Origin: Terriglobia bacterium
GTDB lineage: Bacteria; Acidobacteriota; Terriglobia; Terriglobales; Acidobacteriaceae
Length of the DNA stretch: 64,000 bases
NCBI GenBank assembly: GCA_020073495.1
Contig: JAIQFD010000004.1
Location: 1-64,000 of the forward strand
Reading direction: 5' to 3'
Part shown: positions 9,943 through 19,077 of the stretch, piece by piece
Layout: every line of letters starts with the position of its first letter
Position numbering within the stretch: the stretch's first letter is position 1
Translations under genes and position numbers: made by a program
Notes under the pieces: model-generated
Told to the model about the DNA's origin: nothing
Databases searched by the model: none
Seen by the model: the letters and a program-made list of their open reading frames with translations, nothing else

Positions 9943-9976
9943 CTGTAATCGGGCTGTAACACGCCTCCGGTACAAA
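9943..9976 (+). promoter_or_regulatory. Pho box and -10 element of pstS
   Basis: CTGTAAT-CGGG-CTGTAAC has the same 11-bp period as at phoB; TACAAA follows 10 bp downstream. The predicted start site leaves a short leader with GGGAGGA before the TTG start of pstS. Confidence 0.75.
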
Positions 9977-10004
9977 ACTACCACCGATCGACGGGAGGAA
10001 AAAC

Positions 10005-11012
10005 TTGAAGCGTGTACTTGTCTGTCTGCTGTGTGCCCTCGTACTGATCCCGGCAGCCTTCGCGCAAACCGCCCTGAACGGCGCCGGCGCCACCTTCCCC
10101 TATCCAATTTACAGCAAGTGGTTCAGCGAATATCACAAGGCGCATCCCGACGTTGAGATCAACTACCAATCCATCGGGAGCGGAGGCGGGATCCGCCAGG
10201 TCCAAGCGGGCACGGTGGATTTCGGCGCCACCGACGGGCCGATGAGCGACCAGCAACTCGGGGAAGCGAAGGTGAAAATCATCCACCTGCCGACGGTGCT
10301 GGGCGCGGTGGTACCGGCTTACAACGTCCCTGGCGTCAAGACGGAGTTGAAGTTCACACCGGATGCACTGGCCGGGATCTATCTGGGAAGGATCTCGAAG
10401 TGGAATGACAAGGCGATCGCGGCGGCAAACCCGGGCGTGTCGCTTCCCGACAGAGACATCGTGGTCGCGCACCGCTCCGACGGCAGCGGCACCACCTATA
10501 TCTTCACCGACTACCTGTCGAAGGTCAGCAACGACTGGAAGAATGGGCCGGGCAAAGGCACGTCGGTGAAATGGCCGGTCGGACTGGGGGGCAAGGGCAA
10601 TGAAGGGGTCGCCGGACTGGTGCGGCAGATGGACGGCGCCATCGGATACGTCGAACTGATCTATGCGCTGCAGAACAACATCCCCTACGGCAGCGTGAAA
10701 AACGCCGCCGGTGCATTCGTCAAGGCCAGCCTGGAGTCCACGACCGCAGCCGCGGCCAGCATGAAGAGCATGCCGGAGGACTTTCGCGTGTCCATCACCA
10801 ACGCGCCGGGCAAAGACGCGTACCCGATCTGCAGCTTCACCTGGCTGCTGGTTCCGATGCAATGGAAGGACGCGCACAAGAAAGACATCTTCGTGGACTT
10901 CCTGAACTGGATGGTGACCGCCGGGCAGGGCACCGCGCCGGACCTGCATTACGCGAAGCTGCCGCAGGAAGTCGTCTCCAAGGAGCAGGCGGCGATCAAA
11001 GCCATCAAGTAA
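10005..11012 (+). CDS. pstS: Periplasmic phosphate-binding protein
   Basis: 335 residues with a classic signal peptide (MKRVLVCLLCALVLIPAAFA, cleavage before QTALNGAG). The mature start ALNGAGATFPYP, the phosphate-site strand SIGSGGGIRQ, the ATDGP loop and HRSDGSGTT are PstS signatures. It captures phosphate for PstCAB. Translation starts at TTG with GGGAGG upstream. It has its own Pho promoter and is separated from pstC by a hairpin and a second Pho box, a layout that allows more PstS than membrane components to be made. Confidence 0.95.
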   Translation: MKRVLVCLLCALVLIPAAFAQTALNGAGATFPYPIYSKWFSEYHKAHPDVEINYQSIGSGGGIRQVQAGTVDFGATDGPMSDQQLGEAKVKIIHLPTVLGAVVPAYNVPGVKTELKFTPDALAGIYLGRISKWNDKAIAAANPGVSLPDRDIVVAHRSDGSGTTYIFTDYLSKVSNDWKNGPGKGTSVKWPVGLGGKGNEGVAGLVRQMDGAIGYVELIYALQNNIPYGSVKNAAGAFVKASLESTTAAAASMKSMPEDFRVSITNAPGKDAYPICSFTWLLVPMQWKDAHKKDIFVDFLNWMVTAGQGTAPDLHYAKLPQEVVSKEQAAIKAIK

Positions 11013-11032
11013 TGCAACGCAAAGCAGCACAG

Positions 11033-11058
11033 CGGCGCCGCCAAACCAGCCGGCGCCG
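11033..11058 (+). terminator. Hairpin between pstS and pstC
   Basis: CGGCGCCG is repeated as its own inverse with a 10-base loop, followed by GTTCGCATTTG. The T-run is weak, so it may be a partial terminator or an mRNA-stabilising hairpin at the end of pstS. Confidence 0.5.
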
Positions 11059-11120
11059 TTCGCATTTGAAGAAGGTTTCGGGTTTCGAGGTTTTACGTCT
11101 TGCGCCTTCTTCGGGTCACG

Positions 11121-11154
11121 CGTTAACAGTCCTGTAACACGTGTCTGATAGCGT
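11121..11154 (+). promoter_or_regulatory. Pho box and -10 element of pstC
   Basis: CGTTAAC-AGTC-CTGTAAC is followed after 10 bp by TAGCGT. The expected start coincides with the GTG of pstC at 11161, again suggesting a leaderless message. The first half-site is the weakest of the set. Confidence 0.65.
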
Positions 11155-11160
11155 TACGCC

Positions 11161-12195
11161 GTGAGCTCCCACCCGATGAAACTAGGGCCGATCCCAGCCC
11201 CGCGAGCCACTCCCCACGGCGCCGACCTGCAGGTTGAAAAGCGGCGCATGCCGCTGCTTCCGAGCAGGAGCAGCCGCATTGCCGACGAAGGATTCCGATT
11301 GCTGGTGCTGGCCTGCGGGCTGTCGCTGCTGGTCATCGTCGGGCTGACGGTCTACGAACTCATGCAGAATTCGCAGCTCTCGATCCATCAATTCGGGTGG
11401 CGGTTCTTCACCGGGACGAATTGGGACCCGGTGGCGGGAGAATTCGGCGCGCTGCCTTTCATCTACGGCACGGTGGTGTCGTCCCTGGTGGCGCTGGTCA
11501 TCGCGGTGCCGCTTTCGCTGGGAGTCGCAGTGTTCGAGACGGAGATGTGCCCGAAGCCGTTGCGGGGGCCAATCTCGTTCCTGACCGAACTGCTGGCGGC
11601 GATCCCCAGCGTGGTGTACGGGCTTTGGGCCATCTTCGTGCTGGCGCCGATCCTGCGGACGCAGGTGGAGCCGTTCCTGGCGAAATACTTCGGGTGGACC
11701 GGATTGTTCGGCGGTCCGGCATTCGGCGTGGGGATGCTGGCGGCGGGCGTGATCCTGGCGGTCATGATCGTGCCCATCATCACCTCGATCACGCGCGAGG
11801 TGCTGGTGGCGGTGCCGCAGCACCAGCGCGAAGCGGCGCTGGCGTTGGGCGCAACCCGTTGGGAGATGATCCGAACGGCCGTGCTGCGCAATGCTCGCGC
11901 GGGGATCGTGGGCGCGGTCATCCTGGGTCTCGGCCGTGCGTTGGGGGAGACCATGGCGGTCACCATGGTGATCGGCAACCGGCCGGAGATCGCGAAATCG
12001 CTGTTCGCGCCCGGGTACACGATGGCGAGCGTCATCGCCAACGAGTTCAGTGAGGCCACGGGCGACCTTTACTTGAGCGCGCTGGTACACCTGGCGCTGG
12101 GGCTGTTCCTGGTCACGATCGTGGTCAACGCGCTGGCGCGGCTGTTGGTATGGACAGTGACGCGCGGAACACCGGCGAGGGCCCATGCGCAGTAG
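11161..12195 (+). CDS. pstC: Phosphate ABC transporter permease
   Basis: 344 residues with six predicted membrane spans and the inner-membrane permease loop EAALALGATRWEMIRTAVL. A hydrophilic N-terminal extension of about 45 residues precedes TM1. Conserved PstC features include FETEMCPKPLRGP and the LGRALGETMAVTMVIGN motif. It pairs with PstA to form the membrane pore. The GTG start at 11161 fits the Pho promoter. It overlaps pstA by 11 bases, implying coupled translation. Confidence 0.94.
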   Translation: MSSHPMKLGPIPAPRATPHGADLQVEKRRMPLLPSRSSRIADEGFRLLVLACGLSLLVIVGLTVYELMQNSQLSIHQFGWRFFTGTNWDPVAGEFGALPFIYGTVVSSLVALVIAVPLSLGVAVFETEMCPKPLRGPISFLTELLAAIPSVVYGLWAIFVLAPILRTQVEPFLAKYFGWTGLFGGPAFGVGMLAAGVILAVMIVPIITSITREVLVAVPQHQREAALALGATRWEMIRTAVLRNARAGIVGAVILGLGRALGETMAVTMVIGNRPEIAKSLFAPGYTMASVIANEFSEATGDLYLSALVHLALGLFLVTIVVNALARLLVWTVTRGTPARAHAQ

Positions 12196-13045
12196 ATCCC
12201 TGCGGTACTGGTGGCGGGAGTTCGTCGACCGCGCGGCGACGGTGACTGCGATGCTGGCCGTCATTGCCGTGCTCACGCCGTTGCTGGCCATCTTCGGCTA
12301 CCTTGTTATCAAGGGCATCGGGTCGCTGAACTGGGCTTTTCTGACCCAGACGCCGAAGCCGGTCGGAGAAGCGGGCGGCGGGATGGGCAATGCCATCGTC
12401 GGTTCGGGGATCATCCTGGGCATCGCGTCGTTGATCGGCGTCCCGCTGGGGATCGGTTCGGGCATCTATCTCTCGGAGTACGGCCGCCACCGCTTCGGCA
12501 ATGTATTGCGCTTCACGGCCGACGTTCTGAACGGCGTGCCGTCGATCGTGATCGGGATAGTGGTCTACGGCCTGGTGGTGATCAAGCAGAAGCACTTCTC
12601 GGCATTCGCCGGCGGCATCGCGCTGGGGATCATGATGATCCCGACCATCAGCCGGGCGACCGAGGAGGTGATGCTGATGGTGCCGAACTCGATCCGCGAA
12701 GCCGCGCTGGGGCTGGGCATCTCGCGCTGGCGCTCGACGCTTTCGATCACGCTGCGGACGGCCACGTCGGGAGTCATCACCGGCGTGATGCTGGCGTTCG
12801 CGCGCGTGGCGGGGGAGACCGCGCCGCTGCTGTTCACCGCGTTCGGAAATCAGTTCTGGAGCCTGAAGCCGAACCAACCAACCGCCGCGTTGCCGCTGCA
12901 GATCTTCGTGTACGCGATCTCGCCGTTCGACGAGTGGCACCGCCAAGCGTGGGCGGGCGCACTGGTGCTGATCGCGCTGATCGTGGCCAGCGTGGCCATG
13001 GTGCGTCTCATCGCCAGCCGCGGCGTTCTGCGGGGAGCTGCCTGA
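12185..13045 (+). CDS. pstA: Phosphate ABC transporter permease
   Basis: 286 residues and six membrane spans. The cytoplasmic loop [20 protein letters not shown] couples to PstB, and [20 protein letters not shown] is a PstA signature. The start at 12185 lies within the 3' end of pstC, and its TGA overlaps the ATG of pstB (TGATG), so the operon is tightly packed. Confidence 0.94.
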   Translation: MRSRSLRYWWREFVDRAATVTAMLAVIAVLTPLLAIFGYLVIKGIGSLNWAFLTQTPKPVGEAGGGMGNAIVGSGIILGIASLIGVPLGIGSGIYLSEYGRHRFGNVLRFTADVLNGVPSIVIGIVVYGLVVIKQKHFSAFAGGIALGIMMIPTISRATEEVMLMVPNSIREAALGLGISRWRSTLSITLRTATSGVITGVMLAFARVAGETAPLLFTAFGNQFWSLKPNQPTAALPLQIFVYAISPFDEWHRQAWAGALVLIALIVASVAMVRLIASRGVLRGAA

Positions 13046-13803
13046 TGGGCGTGGGAATCGAAGTCGCCGGCTTGAACGCGTGGTTCGGCGCCACCCAGGC
13101 GCTCTACGACATCACGATGAGCGTTGCCGCCAACCATGCGACGGCGATCATCGGGCCGTCGGGTTGCGGCAAGTCCACCTTCATCCGCTGCCTGAACCGG
13201 ATGCACGAGACGGTGCCAACGGCGCGCGTCGAGGGGCGGGTCATGGTCGGAGAGCGCAGCATCTACAACGGGACGTCGGCGGTGGAGGTGCGGCGGCGCA
13301 TCGGCATGGTCTTCCAGAAGCCGAACCCGTTCCCCACGATGTCGATCTACGACAACGTGGCCGCCGGGCTGAAGCTGAACGGATTCAGGAACCGGCGGCA
13401 GCTCGACGAAATCGTGGAGCGGTCGCTGCATCAAGCGGCGCTGTGGGATGAGGTGAAGGACGCGTTGAAGAAGCAGTCCGGGGCGAGCCTTTCGGGCGGA
13501 CAGCAGCAGCGGCTGTGCATCGCGCGCGCGCTGGCGGTGGAGCCGGAGGTGATGCTGATGGACGAGCCGGCGTCGGCGCTCGATCCCATCTCCACCAGCA
13601 AGATCGAAGAACTTATCTTCCAGCTCAAAGAGCAATACACTATCGTCATCGTCACGCATAACATGCAGCAGGCAGCGCGCGTGGCCGAGTTCACCGGCTT
13701 CTTCCTGATGGGGCGACTGATCGAATTCGACACCACGGAGAAGATCTTCACCACCCCGTCCGACAAACGGACGGAGGATTACATCACAGGACGGTTCGGC
13801 TGA
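13045..13803 (+). CDS. pstB: Phosphate ABC transporter ATP-binding protein
   Basis: 252 residues. Walker A is at 37-45 (GPSGCGKST); the PstB-specific stretch [16 protein letters not shown] holds the Q loop; then come the LSGGQQQR signature and Walker [13 protein letters not shown], with the switch histidine in [11 protein letters not shown]. It energises PstCA. The ATG overlaps the pstA stop and the TGA overlaps the next phoU start. Confidence 0.96.
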   Translation: MGVGIEVAGLNAWFGATQALYDITMSVAANHATAIIGPSGCGKSTFIRCLNRMHETVPTARVEGRVMVGERSIYNGTSAVEVRRRIGMVFQKPNPFPTMSIYDNVAAGLKLNGFRNRRQLDEIVERSLHQAALWDEVKDALKKQSGASLSGGQQQRLCIARALAVEPEVMLMDEPASALDPISTSKIEELIFQLKEQYTIVIVTHNMQQAARVAEFTGFFLMGRLIEFDTTEKIFTTPSDKRTEDYITGRFG

Positions 13804-14474
13804 TGCGCACGCGCTTCCACCTGGGACTGGACGAGCTGAAGGAGAAGCTGCTGCGCATGGGCGGCATGGCGGAGAGCGCGGTGGAGCGCGCTGTCCTGGC
13901 GTATGCGCGGCGCGATCCGCAGCTCGCGAACAGCGTGCTGAGCGGCGAAGCGGCCATCAACACCACCGAGCGGGAGATCGACGAGCTGGCGCTCGACCTG
14001 CTGGCTATGCAGCAGCCCATGGCGGTGGACCTGCGCTTCATCACCGCGGTGATGAAGATCAACGCCGACCTGGAGCGCGTGGGCGACCAGGCGGTGAACA
14101 TCGCGGAGCGCGCGATCGACGCCGCCGGCCTGCCCAACGTGGACTTGCCCGTGGACATCCCGCGCATGGCGGCGACCGCGACCGGCATGGTGCGCGACGC
14201 GCTGCAATCGTTCATCGAGGCCAAGGCGGACACCGCGGAGGCGCTGCTCAAGCAGGACGACATCGTAGACGACATGAATCGCGAGGTCGCGAAGGCGATG
14301 CTGGACTTGACGGAAAACGATCCGAAGAGCACGCGTCAGGCGATGAACGCGCTGCTGATCGCGCGGAACCTGGAGCGCGTGGCCGATCACGCCACCAACA
14401 TCGCCGAGGACGTCATCTTCTGGGTGCGCGGGGCGGACGTGAGACATTTGGGGCCGGCGAATGCGCCGCGGTGA
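13803..14474 (+). CDS. phoU: PhoU-family phosphate signalling protein, second copy
   Basis: 223 residues, close to the usual PhoU length, with two three-helix repeats marked by NADLERVGDQAVNIAERAI and ARNLERVADHATNIAEDVIF, which carry the metal-binding acidic residues. It is the last gene of the pst operon and overlaps the pstB stop by one base. This copy has the canonical position and length; the one at 9189 is the extra copy. Confidence 0.95.
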   Translation: MRTRFHLGLDELKEKLLRMGGMAESAVERAVLAYARRDPQLANSVLSGEAAINTTEREIDELALDLLAMQQPMAVDLRFITAVMKINADLERVGDQAVNIAERAIDAAGLPNVDLPVDIPRMAATATGMVRDALQSFIEAKADTAEALLKQDDIVDDMNREVAKAMLDLTENDPKSTRQAMNALLIARNLERVADHATNIAEDVIFWVRGADVRHLGPANAPR

Positions 14475-14808
14475 CTTTTGCGAGATCCGATCTACGGCAT
14501 CGTAAGTTCGACATTCGCGAGATCCTTGGGCCCTGAAGGGCCTCAGGATGACAGAGGTGGGGTTGCGGGTAGGGGTCCCTTCGGCTTCGCTCAGGGCAGG
14601 CTCTTCGACTCGGCGCGCAGGCCGCGCCTCGCTCAGGATGACACTCGTATAGATTTTGGGCAGGCTCGAAATCGCCAGCGCGAACGCGGCGCAGTGCCTC
14701 CCAAGCCTCAGCGGCTAAAGCCGCTCGCGATTGGAATCTCCGAACCCCGGCCTGAAGGCCGGGACTACCTCAGGCGCGAACGCGGCGCTGAAGTGCCGCA
14801 CTACCCTC
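14475..14808. repeat. Intergenic region built of dispersed repeats
   Basis: It contains several copies of a short mobile-like repeat: GGGCCTCAGGATGACAG, GGCTTCGCTCAGGGCAGG, CTTCGACTCGGCGCG and CGCTCAGGATGACA. These are followed by GCGGCTAAAGCCGC and CCGGCCTGAAGGCCGG hairpins. The same families recur at 48598-48655 and 55390-55790. No coding signal is seen. It separates the phoU gene from the convergent transporter gene. Confidence 0.6.
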
Positions 14809-16452
14809 TCAGCGCACCCAGTTGAGCAGTAACTGGGCGAGGATGATCTTGGCGATGATGGCGACGGGGTAGACGCTGGCGTAGCCGGTGTTGGGGGCTT
14901 CGTTGCGCGCCATGTTAGTGGCGAAGGCCAGGCACGCCGGCTGGGTCTGGATGCCGGCGACCATCCCCATCAAGGTGTCGAAACGCACCTTGAGCAGCTT
15001 GTGGCCGACGATCAGCGTGACCAGGGTGACGAAGAAGGTGATCCCGGCGCCGGCAACCAGCATCTGGAGGCCGTTGGTGCGCATGGTCTGCACGAAGGCG
15101 TAGCCAGCTTTGGTGCCGACGCCAGCCAGGAACAGCAGCAGGCCGATCTGGCGCAGGGTGAGGTTGGCGCTGACGGGGATGGCCCAGGAGATGCGGCCGG
15201 AGCGTTCCAGCCGTCCCAGGACGAGGGCCACCAGCAGCGGTCCGCCGGCGAGCCCGAGGCGCACCGCGTTGCCGCCCGGCATGGGGATGGGGATCATGCC
15301 CACGATCACGCCCAGCACCATGCCGATGGCGACGGAGCCAAAATCGGTCTCGGCGGTGCCGCGGATAGAATCGCCGAAGAATTTGGAGATGCCGGGGAAA
15401 TTCTCGCGGCGGGTGAGCACGCGGACGCGGTCGCCGAATTCCAGGCGCATCTCCGGGGTGGGGACGACGTCCATGTCGCCGCGGCGCAGGCGGGTGATGG
15501 TGGCGTGCACGCGGTTGGCGAGATCGAGATCGCGGATGCGCTTGCCCACCACCGCGGCGCTGGAGACAAAGACGCGGCGGAAATCCAGCTCCGAACGGTC
15601 GGCCTCGATATGGGTCTCGGTGGGCTCGCCGAAGATGTGGCGGGCGCGCTGCAGCGCCTCCTCGTGTCCCACCACGGCGACGATGTCGCCCTCGTTGAGC
15701 ACGGTGTCGGAGGTCACGAGCCCGGTGCGGCCGTCGTGACGGATGCGGCTGATCACAAAACCCAGCTCTGCGTGCACGCGCAGGATCTCTTCCACCCTCT
15801 GCCCGAGCACGCCCGGATTGCGCACCACGAAGTCGCGGACGCGGATCTCGGGGGCCTCGTCGCCGGGCCCAAACTCAACGCGCCAGATGCGGCGCCAGAG
15901 ATTGAAGGCCACCAGCACCAGGATCACGCCCAGGGGATAAGCGATGGAGTAGGCGACCACGGGCTCGTCGCCCAGCACACGGACTTCCTCCTGGGGCAGG
16001 TTCTGGGCGCGCGCCTGCTCGCGGACGCGCTCGCGGGCCGCGGCCAGCGCCGGAGTGTTGGTCAGCGCTCCGCAGAACAGTCCGGCGGCGCGCGGCCCGC
16101 CGAGGTGGAGCGGGTAGGCGAGCGCGACCGTCAGCACCGCGCCCAGAACGACCATGCCCAGGGCCAGCAGCGTGTCGCGGTAGCCCTGCTTGCGAAAGGA
16201 GTTGAAGAAGCCGGGGCCGGCCTGGATGCCGATGGTGTAGACGAAGATGATCAGGCCGAGGGTCGACACCACCTCCGGCAACGCGATGTTGGGGTGAAAA
16301 GCGCCGACGGCGAGTCCCATGAACAGCACTCCGGCGACGCCGAAGCGGAAGCCGAAGAAACTGATCTCGCCAAAGAGGTAGCCCAGCCCGATGACGACAA
16401 AGAGAGTGAGGATGGGATATTCGACGAGGGTGCTGACCAGCCAGCCGGGCAT
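14809..16452 (-). CDS. AspT/YidE-family membrane transporter with two RCK_C domains
   Basis: 547 residues. The hydrophobic halves (about 1-180 and 375-547) each carry five or so spans and flank two tandem RCK_C (TrkA-C-like) domains. The second membrane half has GGNAVRLGLAGGPLLVAL and GIQTQPACLAFATNM, typical of the aspartate:alanine exchanger family. Substrate is not evident. The start at 16452 is favoured by GGAGAAGG 7 bases upstream; an in-frame ATG at 16473 is possible. It is a single gene convergent with phoU. Confidence 0.85.
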   Translation of the reverse strand: MPGWLVSTLVEYPILTLFVVIGLGYLFGEISFFGFRFGVAGVLFMGLAVGAFHPNIALPEVVSTLGLIIFVYTIGIQAGPGFFNSFRKQGYRDTLLALGMVVLGAVLTVALAYPLHLGGPRAAGLFCGALTNTPALAAARERVREQARAQNLPQEEVRVLGDEPVVAYSIAYPLGVILVLVAFNLWRRIWRVEFGPGDEAPEIRVRDFVVRNPGVLGQRVEEILRVHAELGFVISRIRHDGRTGLVTSDTVLNEGDIVAVVGHEEALQRARHIFGEPTETHIEADRSELDFRRVFVSSAAVVGKRIRDLDLANRVHATITRLRRGDMDVVPTPEMRLEFGDRVRVLTRRENFPGISKFFGDSIRGTAETDFGSVAIGMVLGVIVGMIPIPMPGGNAVRLGLAGGPLLVALVLGRLERSGRISWAIPVSANLTLRQIGLLLFLAGVGTKAGYAFVQTMRTNGLQMLVAGAGITFFVTLVTLIVGHKLLKVRFDTLMGMVAGIQTQPACLAFATNMARNEAPNTGYASVYPVAIIAKIILAQLLLNWVR

Positions 16453-16513
16453 GCGCGTGCCTTCTCCGCTCATCCTAGACCTCAGCGCAGGGGCGGGCAT
16501 AGCCGCACGTCAC

Positions 16514-16624
16514 TTATCGCTGTGATGCAGGGGCTTCGGCGCGGATGGAGGCATCCAGCAACTCGACCATGTGCAGCACCGGCAGCTTCTGTCCGGCGCG
16601 CACGAGGCCGCGGTTGCCATCCTC
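16514..16624 (-). pseudogene. C-terminal remnant of an unidentified enzyme
   Basis: Immediately after the stop of the lipoprotein gene, a different minus-strand frame reads EDGNRGLVRAGQKLPVLHMV, then about 17 more residues to a TAA at 16514-16516. It looks like the tail of a soluble enzyme, perhaps a Gfo/Idh/MocA-type oxidoreductase, but there is no N-terminal part. It suggests a recombination junction at the downstream end of the sugar-transport operon. The identity is a guess. Confidence 0.35.
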
Positions 16625-17114
16625 AGTAGGCTTTATTGATCACGATATCGATCTTGCTCGAGCCTACTTGGACGGGGTTACCCGAATAAGTACCGCCGAG
16701 CGTACCGGGACGCGGCGGACCCACCATACCGGCAGGATCGATGCGGGCAGTCACATACATCTTGCCCTCGAACGATGAACCTACGAGCGTGATGTCTTCG
16801 GCTGTGAGCTTGTAGTTGTAGGGAAGACTCACATCGGCTTCCCGCTTGACCACTAGCGCAGGCTGACTTGGATCGGACGAAGTCGAGGCGAAGATCAAAA
16901 GCAGTGGCGCCTTGCCCACTCTGTCCTTTAAGGCTGGGTCCAGGGTGATCGTTCCGGAGATCGCGGCCCCACTGATCGGAGTCGATGGTGCGTCTGGCGC
17001 CGATGATTTCTGTTCCTGCTTGTTGTCCCGCGAGCAGGCGTTAACTCCGGCCAGGATTGCCGCCATGGCCAACCACATCAAGAAGCTCCCAAAGGGACTG
17101 GTTCGTGCTGCCAC
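16623..17114 (-). CDS. Lipoprotein with a CcmI/CycH C-terminal-like domain
   Basis: 163 residues starting at GTG. A lipoprotein signal ends LAGVNAC, with the cysteine at about residue 27, followed by a Ser/Pro/Lys-rich linker. From about residue 52 (ISGTITLDPALKDRV) to the end it resembles the C-terminal domain of cytochrome c biogenesis factor CcmI/CycH: LLLIFAS, ALVVKREADVSLPYNYKL and VTARIDPAGM. That domain binds apocytochrome in its known setting, but here it is a stand-alone lipoprotein behind a sugar ABC operon, so the function is open. Confidence 0.6.
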   Translation of the reverse strand: MAARTSPFGSFLMWLAMAAILAGVNACSRDNKQEQKSSAPDAPSTPISGAAISGTITLDPALKDRVGKAPLLLIFASTSSDPSQPALVVKREADVSLPYNYKLTAEDITLVGSSFEGKMYVTARIDPAGMVGPPRPGTLGGTYSGNPVQVGSSKIDIVINKAY

Positions 17115-17127
17115 CTGGATCCTCCCA

Positions 17128-18057
17128 TCAACCTTTGACCGCGCCGGTCATTCCCGCCACATAGTGCTCGACGAAGAACGAATAGATCAAGGCCACGGGG
17201 ACTGAGCCCAACAAGGCGCCTGACATCAGCTCTCCCCAGTAAAAGACATCGCCCTTGATCAATTCGCTGACGACTCCCACCGGCACCGTCTTATTGGTGG
17301 CATCGTAGATGAATATCAGCGCGTAGAGAAACTCATTCGCCGATAGGGTGAAGGCAAACATACCCGCCGACAACAGCCCCGGTAATGCCAGGGGAAGAAC
17401 GATCTGGACCATCGCCTGGATCCGGGATGCCCCATCGACCATAGCCTGTTCCTCCAGCTCCTTCGGGATGGTCCGGAAATAACCCGTCAGAAGCCACGTG
17501 CAGAAGGGAACAAGGAAAGTCGGATAGGCCACGATCAGCGCCCAAGGCGAGTTCAGCAGGTCCTTGTGGATGAGGGGCAGATTGCCGATGACGTCGGAGA
17601 GCGGGATGAAGAGAAGCGTGGGCGGCACCAGATAGGTGACAAAGATAAGGACCCCGAAGGTGTCCGCGCCGCGGAATCTGAGCCGCGCCAAGGCATACGC
17701 CGAGGTGATCCCCGCGAAGAGCGAGATGGCCGTAGAAACGATCGCGACGAAGAGCGTATTCCCCAGCCAGCGGACGAAGAGCGTATCCCGGAGCAGCGTC
17801 CGCCAATGATAGAAGCAGCTGTCCATGAGCGCCGCTTCATTGAAATGGCGCGAACGTACCTGGTCGCCGATGGTCGCGACACATGTGACCGGGACGTACG
17901 GGTTGACCTCGCGGTTGTAAGTTTCGCGCGTCGATTTGATCGAGGTGACAAACATCCAGTAGAAGGGGAACAGTGCGAAAACGAGGAAAAAGAAAAGCGG
18001 GAGGTGATAGACGAACAGCCGCTTGACGAATCCCTCGCCGATCGCAATGCGCGCCAT
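17128..18057 (-). CDS. Carbohydrate ABC transporter permease, MalG type
   Basis: 309 residues with six spans and the loop EELEEQAMVDGASRIQAM, the EAA motif of MalG-type permeases. The C-terminal MTGAVKG is usual for the family. It starts one base after the malF-like stop, so it is translationally linked. A longer than usual first extracytoplasmic loop (about residues 40-75) contains two cysteines. It is part of a three-gene sugar uptake operon with no ATPase gene; the ATPase at 34127 could serve it. Confidence 0.9.
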   Translation of the reverse strand: MARIAIGEGFVKRLFVYHLPLFFFLVFALFPFYWMFVTSIKSTRETYNREVNPYVPVTCVATIGDQVRSRHFNEAALMDSCFYHWRTLLRDTLFVRWLGNTLFVAIVSTAISLFAGITSAYALARLRFRGADTFGVLIFVTYLVPPTLLFIPLSDVIGNLPLIHKDLLNSPWALIVAYPTFLVPFCTWLLTGYFRTIPKELEEQAMVDGASRIQAMVQIVLPLALPGLLSAGMFAFTLSANEFLYALIFIYDATNKTVPVGVVSELIKGDVFYWGELMSGALLGSVPVALIYSFFVEHYVAGMTGAVKG

Positions 18058-18058
18058 C

Positions 18059-19048
18059 TTAGGCCTGCTGCCTCCGGAGGTAAACGAGCTGGAAAACGAT
18101 CATCAGAGCCAGTACCGGAAACATGAACAGCGAAACTGCCGCCCCCAGACCCAAACGCGACCCGATCATCGCCACCTGGTAGGCGTAAGTGGCGAACAGG
18201 TGGGTGCTGTTCGCAGGTCCCCCGCGGGTAAGGACATAGACGATCTGAAAGTCGGAAAAGGTCACGATGATGGAAAAGACGAGCACGACAACCGTGATGG
18301 GCATGATCCCCGGGAACGTGACGTTCCAGAAACGCTGCCAGCTACCGGCGCCATCGACCGCTGCGGCCTCGTAAAGCTCCGGGTTGATCGTTTGCAGGCC
18401 GGCGAGAAAGAAAATGGCGAAGAAGGGCGTGCCGCGCCAAATGTTCACGAAGGTGACGGAGGCCAAGGCCAGGGTCGGATCGGCAAGCCAGAGGGGTCCC
18501 CTCGTGAATCCCCACCCCATCCAAATGTAAAAATGACGGAGGGTCCAGTTGATGACGCTGAAGTCGGGATCGAAGATCCAGAGAAAGGCGATCGTGCTCA
18601 GCACGGTGGGGACGATCCAGGGCAGGAGCACGGCGGCACGCACGAACCGCTGAAACCGCACCATCCGGTTCAGCAAGATGGCAAGCCACATGCCAAGGAT
18701 CCACTTGATCACGGTTGCGATCCCCGTGTACACGAAGCTGTTCCGGGTGGTCGTCCAAAAAACCCTGTCCTTCGTCACCAGATCCACATAGTTTCTCAGG
18801 CCGACAAAATTCACCTGCGCCCAAGGCATTCCGATCTGCTTGTTGGTAAGGCTCATCCAGACGCCCCAGACGAATGGATACGCGACGAAGAAGAAGATGA
18901 TGAAAGCGGCCGGCATCATCAGCAGATAGCCAAGGACGTTAGGCCGCTCTAGAAGCGACAGAGCGGCCTCGCTCCTGCTCCTGGTGGCCCCGGGCCGGGG
19001 TTTGGCCGAGACCACCGAGGGCTGATCAGGTTGCGATTCTGGTTTCAC
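18059..19048 (-). CDS. Carbohydrate ABC transporter permease, MalF/UgpA type
   Basis: 329 residues. A charged N-terminus of about 40 residues precedes six spans. The EAA loop is LYEAAAVDGAGSWQRFWNVT. It probably pairs with the downstream MalG-type permease. It lies 30 bases after the binding-protein gene in the same orientation. Confidence 0.9.
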   Translation of the reverse strand: MKPESQPDQPSVVSAKPRPGATRSRSEAALSLLERPNVLGYLLMMPAAFIIFFFVAYPFVWGVWMSLTNKQIGMPWAQVNFVGLRNYVDLVTKDRVFWTTTRNSFVYTGIATVIKWILGMWLAILLNRMVRFQRFVRAAVLLPWIVPTVLSTIAFLWIFDPDFSVINWTLRHFYIWMGWGFTRGPLWLADPTLALASVTFVNIWRGTPFFAIFFLAGLQTINPELYEAAAVDGAGSWQRFWNVTFPGIMPITVVVLVFSIIVTFSDFQIVYVLTRGGPANSTHLFATYAYQVAMIGSRLGLGAAVSLFMFPVLALMIVFQLVYLRRQQA

Positions 19049-19077
19049 GCCGACCTAGGTATGGGATTCCAGCCGTG

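Noticed and set aside
16507-16530. CRP-like site near GTCACTTATCGCTGTGATG
   Set aside because: Arms are in the inverted order (TCAC before TGTGA) and lie in a gene remnant.
15001-16629. 542-codon plus-strand frame opposite the AspT-like gene
   Set aside because: Asp/His/Gly/Ala-rich mirror of a GC-rich membrane-protein gene; no start signal and no fold.
17566-18952. Plus-strand frames opposite the sugar permeases
   Set aside because: Glu/Arg/Asp-rich antisense reflections of hydrophobic coding sequence.
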